A stretch of 7,144 nt of DNA, taken from Sutterella sp. (lineage in GTDB: Bacteria; Pseudomonadota; Gammaproteobacteria; Burkholderiales; Burkholderiaceae_F). The position numbers and the translations under genes are program-made. The DNA lies in contig DXSO01000084.1 of NCBI GenBank assembly GCA_019410445.1, forward strand, positions 1 to 7,144, given 5' to 3'. Every line of letters starts with the position of its first letter. Position 1 is the stretch's first letter. A model generated the notes under the pieces. The model searched no databases. It saw only the letters and a list, made by a program, of their open reading frames with translations, and was not told the origin of the DNA. Of this stretch, positions 5,561 to 7,144 are shown piece by piece.

Positions 5561-6904
5561 ATGATTGGATTTGACTTCTGGGTGCAGTTGCTCGTACTGC
5601 TTGCCTGCTTGTTCTACGCCGCTCCTCGTGGCGGTATGACCCTCGGTTTGATGGGCGGTATTGGCCTGATCATCTTCATCTTTGGCTTCGGCCTTAAACC
5701 CGGTAAGCCCCCGGTTGACGTTATTCTGACCATTATGGCTGTGGTCTGCGCGGGCGCTACCCTTCAGGCTGCCGGCGGTCTTGACTGCCTGCTGTCCATT
5801 GCAGAAAAAATTCTGCGTAATCATCCTCGCTTCGTTTGCTACCTCGCTCCGTACCTCTGCTGGTTCCTGACGGTTCTCTGCGGTACGGGTCACGTCGTGT
5901 ACACGATGCTCCCCATTATTTACGACGTTGCCATCAAGAACAACATCCGTCCGGAACGTCCGATGGCTGCCTCCACGATCGCTGCCCAGATGGGCGTGAT
6001 CTGCTCGCCGGCTGCTGTGGCTGCCGTGTCGATGGTGGCTTTGCTTGACGGTCAGTTGGTCGGCGGTCAGCCCTTCAGCTTCCCGCAGTTGTTCGCCATC
6101 GTGATTCCGGCCGCTCTCGTTGGTCTGTTCATGGTTGGCACGTTCTCCGTGTTCCGCGGCAAGGACCTCGATAAGGACGAAAAGTTCCAGGCCTTGATTG
6201 CCGATCCGGAACAGCGCAAGTATGTTTACGGCGAAACCACCACCCTGATTGGCGTTAAGTTCACCAAGCAGCAGTGGGGCAGCCTCTGGATCTTCCTGAT
6301 CACCGTTGCTGTCGTGGCTATCCTCGGTTCCTTCCCCGAACTGCGCCCGCTCGTTGGCAAGAAGCGTCTCTCGATGACCCTCGTCATCCAGATGTTCATG
6401 CTCCTGGCCGGCATCCTGATGGTCATGTTCTGCGGTGCTAAGCAGATCAACAAGACCAACGTGTTCAACGCCGGTATGGTTGCTATCGTTTCCGTGTACG
6501 GCGTGGCCTGGATGTCCGACACGATGTTCTCGAACCACCTGCCTGACCTGAAGGCCGCTCTGACCGGCTGGATGCAGTCCGCTCCCTGGACCTTCGGTAT
6601 CGTGCTGCTGCTGGTTTCCAAGCTCGTGAACTCGCAGGCTGCTGCTGTGGCCATCGTGGTTCCGGTTGCCATCGGTATCGGTACGCCTCCTGGAGTGATC
6701 GTGGCCATGGCCTCCGCTTGCTACGGCTACTACATCCTGCCGACCTACCCGTCTGACCTTGCTGCCCTGACGTTCGACCGTTCCGGCACGACCCACATCG
6801 GCAAGTTCGTTATCAACCACTCCTTCATCCTTCCGGGCTTGATCGGTGTTATCACCGCTGTGGTTGTCGGCTGGTGCCTCGGCGTTGTTTACGGCTACAT
6901 CTAA
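5561..6904 (+). CDS. dcuB: Anaerobic C4-dicarboxylate transporter DcuB
   Basis: A 447-residue inner-membrane carrier of the Dcu family (TC 2.A.13), nearly the same length as E. coli DcuB (446). It exchanges external fumarate, malate or aspartate for internal succinate during fumarate respiration. The sequence is hydrophobic throughout with about 10-12 membrane spans and a central hydrophilic loop (about 198-240) carrying the DcuB-like FRGKDLDKDEKFQ. Strong family segments are LKPGKPPVDV (45-54), ATLQAAGGLD (66-75), LCGTGHVVYTMLPIIYDVAI (106-125), NNIRPERPMAAS (127-138), LLLVSKLVNSQAA (349-361), CYGYYILPTYPSDLAA (387-402) and DRSGTTHIGKFVINHSFILP (406-425). The residues equivalent, as I recall, to E. 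coli K353, T394 and D398, linked to transport and DcuS sensing, are K354, T395 and D399. Codon use is strongly biased like the fumarase. Good ribosome binding site; probably monocistronic. Confidence 0.97.
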   Translation: MIGFDFWVQLLVLLACLFYAAPRGGMTLGLMGGIGLIIFIFGFGLKPGKPPVDVILTIMAVVCAGATLQAAGGLDCLLSIAEKILRNHPRFVCYLAPYLCWFLTVLCGTGHVVYTMLPIIYDVAIKNNIRPERPMAASTIAAQMGVICSPAAVAAVSMVALLDGQLVGGQPFSFPQLFAIVIPAALVGLFMVGTFSVFRGKDLDKDEKFQALIADPEQRKYVYGETTTLIGVKFTKQQWGSLWIFLITVAVVAILGSFPELRPLVGKKRLSMTLVIQMFMLLAGILMVMFCGAKQINKTNVFNAGMVAIVSVYGVAWMSDTMFSNHLPDLKAALTGWMQSAPWTFGIVLLLVSKLVNSQAAAVAIVVPVAIGIGTPPGVIVAMASACYGYYILPTYPSDLAALTFDRSGTTHIGKFVINHSFILPGLIGVITAVVVGWCLGVVYGYI

Positions 6905-6945
6905 TATAAAAATAATATCCACCTGTAGATTTTTGGGACAGGGGA

Positions 6946-6977
6946 TTAACAGGCTCGAGGTTCTTCGAGCCTGTTAA
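6946..6977 (+). terminator. First hairpin after dcuB, long stem without T run
   Basis: TTAACAGGCTCGA (6946-6958) and TCGAGCCTGTTAA (6965-6977) form a perfect 13-bp stem with a 6-base loop, about 40 bases after the dcuB stop. It is followed by an A-rich stretch, not by T, so alone it is not a canonical intrinsic terminator. It may stabilise the mRNA 3' end or act with the next hairpin. Confidence 0.5.
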
Positions 6978-7021
6978 ACAAACAAAAACGGAGCCTTCAG
7001 AGGGCTCCGTTTTTGTTTGTT
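6977..7021 (+). terminator. Strong, probably bidirectional terminator after dcuB
   Basis: The arms 6977-6995 and 7003-7021 pair perfectly over about 19 bp around a 7-base loop. The core is ACGGAGCC/GGCTCCGT, and the outer part is an A-rich left arm matched by TTTTTGTTTGTT on the right. Because the A tract mirrors the T tract, the hairpin gives a T-rich tail on both strands and could also stop transcription arriving from the right. Confidence 0.92.
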
Positions 7022-7050
7022 CAATTCCAAAGCGCTATTCCTTTTTTATG

Positions 7051-7140
7051 AACATTGGCCTAGTTGATATTCAGGCCAATATCAATAATATATGTTGATT
7101 TAAAACAATAAAAAACACTTTCCTAGAGAATATTGGCCTA
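7051..7140. repeat. Three copies of an ATTGGCCT motif in mixed orientation
   Basis: ATTGGCCTA occurs at 7054-7062 and again at 7132-7140, with the reverse complement AGGCCAAT at 7073-7080. The first two form an 8-bp inverted repeat with an 11-base spacer. A second inverted repeat, TTGATAT (7064-7070) and ATATCAA (7079-7085), is interleaved with it, so the two pairings exclude each other. The surroundings are very AT-rich, as in a promoter. The likely reading is an operator cluster for the gene beyond the window end; no regulator is assigned. Confidence 0.55.
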
Positions 7141-7144
7141 CCAA

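Noticed and set aside
5486..6922. 478-codon open frame on the minus strand opposite dcuB
   Set aside because: The translation is rich in His, Asp, Glu, Gly and Asn, which is typical of the reverse of a hydrophobic membrane protein gene. It matches no family and includes the dcuB leader and ribosome binding site in antisense.
1..7144. tRNA, rRNA, CRISPR array, insertion sequence or attachment site
   Set aside because: No cloverleaf with a CCA end, regular repeat-spacer series, transposase-like frame or flanking terminal repeats could be seen by eye.

Overview
The window looks like chromosomal DNA from an anaerobic or microaerophilic Gram-negative proteobacterium. The best fit is an asaccharolytic gut member of the Burkholderiales, family Sutterellaceae (Sutterella/Parasutterella type). 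This is inference from gene content: an E. coli FumA/FumB-type Fe-S fumarase, a full-length DcuB transporter and an exported EndA nuclease. No rRNA or marker gene fixes the taxonomy, and a gammaproteobacterium cannot be excluded.

Left part (1-2700), small accessory or housekeeping genes with mixed codon use. A beta-class carbonic anhydrase is on the minus strand (66-707). A gene-poor stretch follows, containing the decayed DNA-binding end of a LuxR-family regulator (about 1121-1336, plus strand). Next is a GNAT N-acetyltransferase of the phosphinothricin/methionine-sulfoximine acetyltransferase type (1405-1899, plus). It ends 5 bp from the end of a convergent, signal-peptide-bearing endonuclease I (endA, 1905-2654, minus).

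Right part (2700-7144), C4-dicarboxylate metabolism. A class I fumarase (3090-4748) has a strong ribosome binding site and its own terminator. It is preceded by an unannotated candidate 57-codon ORF (2886-3059) with a reasonable ribosome binding site. A small single-domain rhodanese (4942-5256) follows with its own terminator, then dcuB (5561-6904), which ends in two consecutive strong hairpins. Fumarase and DcuB together fit anaerobic fumarate respiration: malate is dehydrated to fumarate, fumarate is reduced to succinate elsewhere in the cell, and DcuB exchanges external C4-dicarboxylates for succinate. Both genes show strongly biased codon use (lysine mostly AAG, asparagine mostly AAC), unlike their neighbours, which suggests high expression. 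Terminators after each gene suggest independent transcription units rather than the dcuB-fumB operon of E. coli.

The last 120 bases hold three copies of an ATTGGCCT motif in mixed orientation, probably in the control region of the next gene outside the window. I found no clearly new multigene system, CRISPR array, tRNA, rRNA or insertion sequence. The most useful leads are the candidate small ORF before the fumarase, the LuxR remnant with a precise internal deletion, and the terminal motif cluster.
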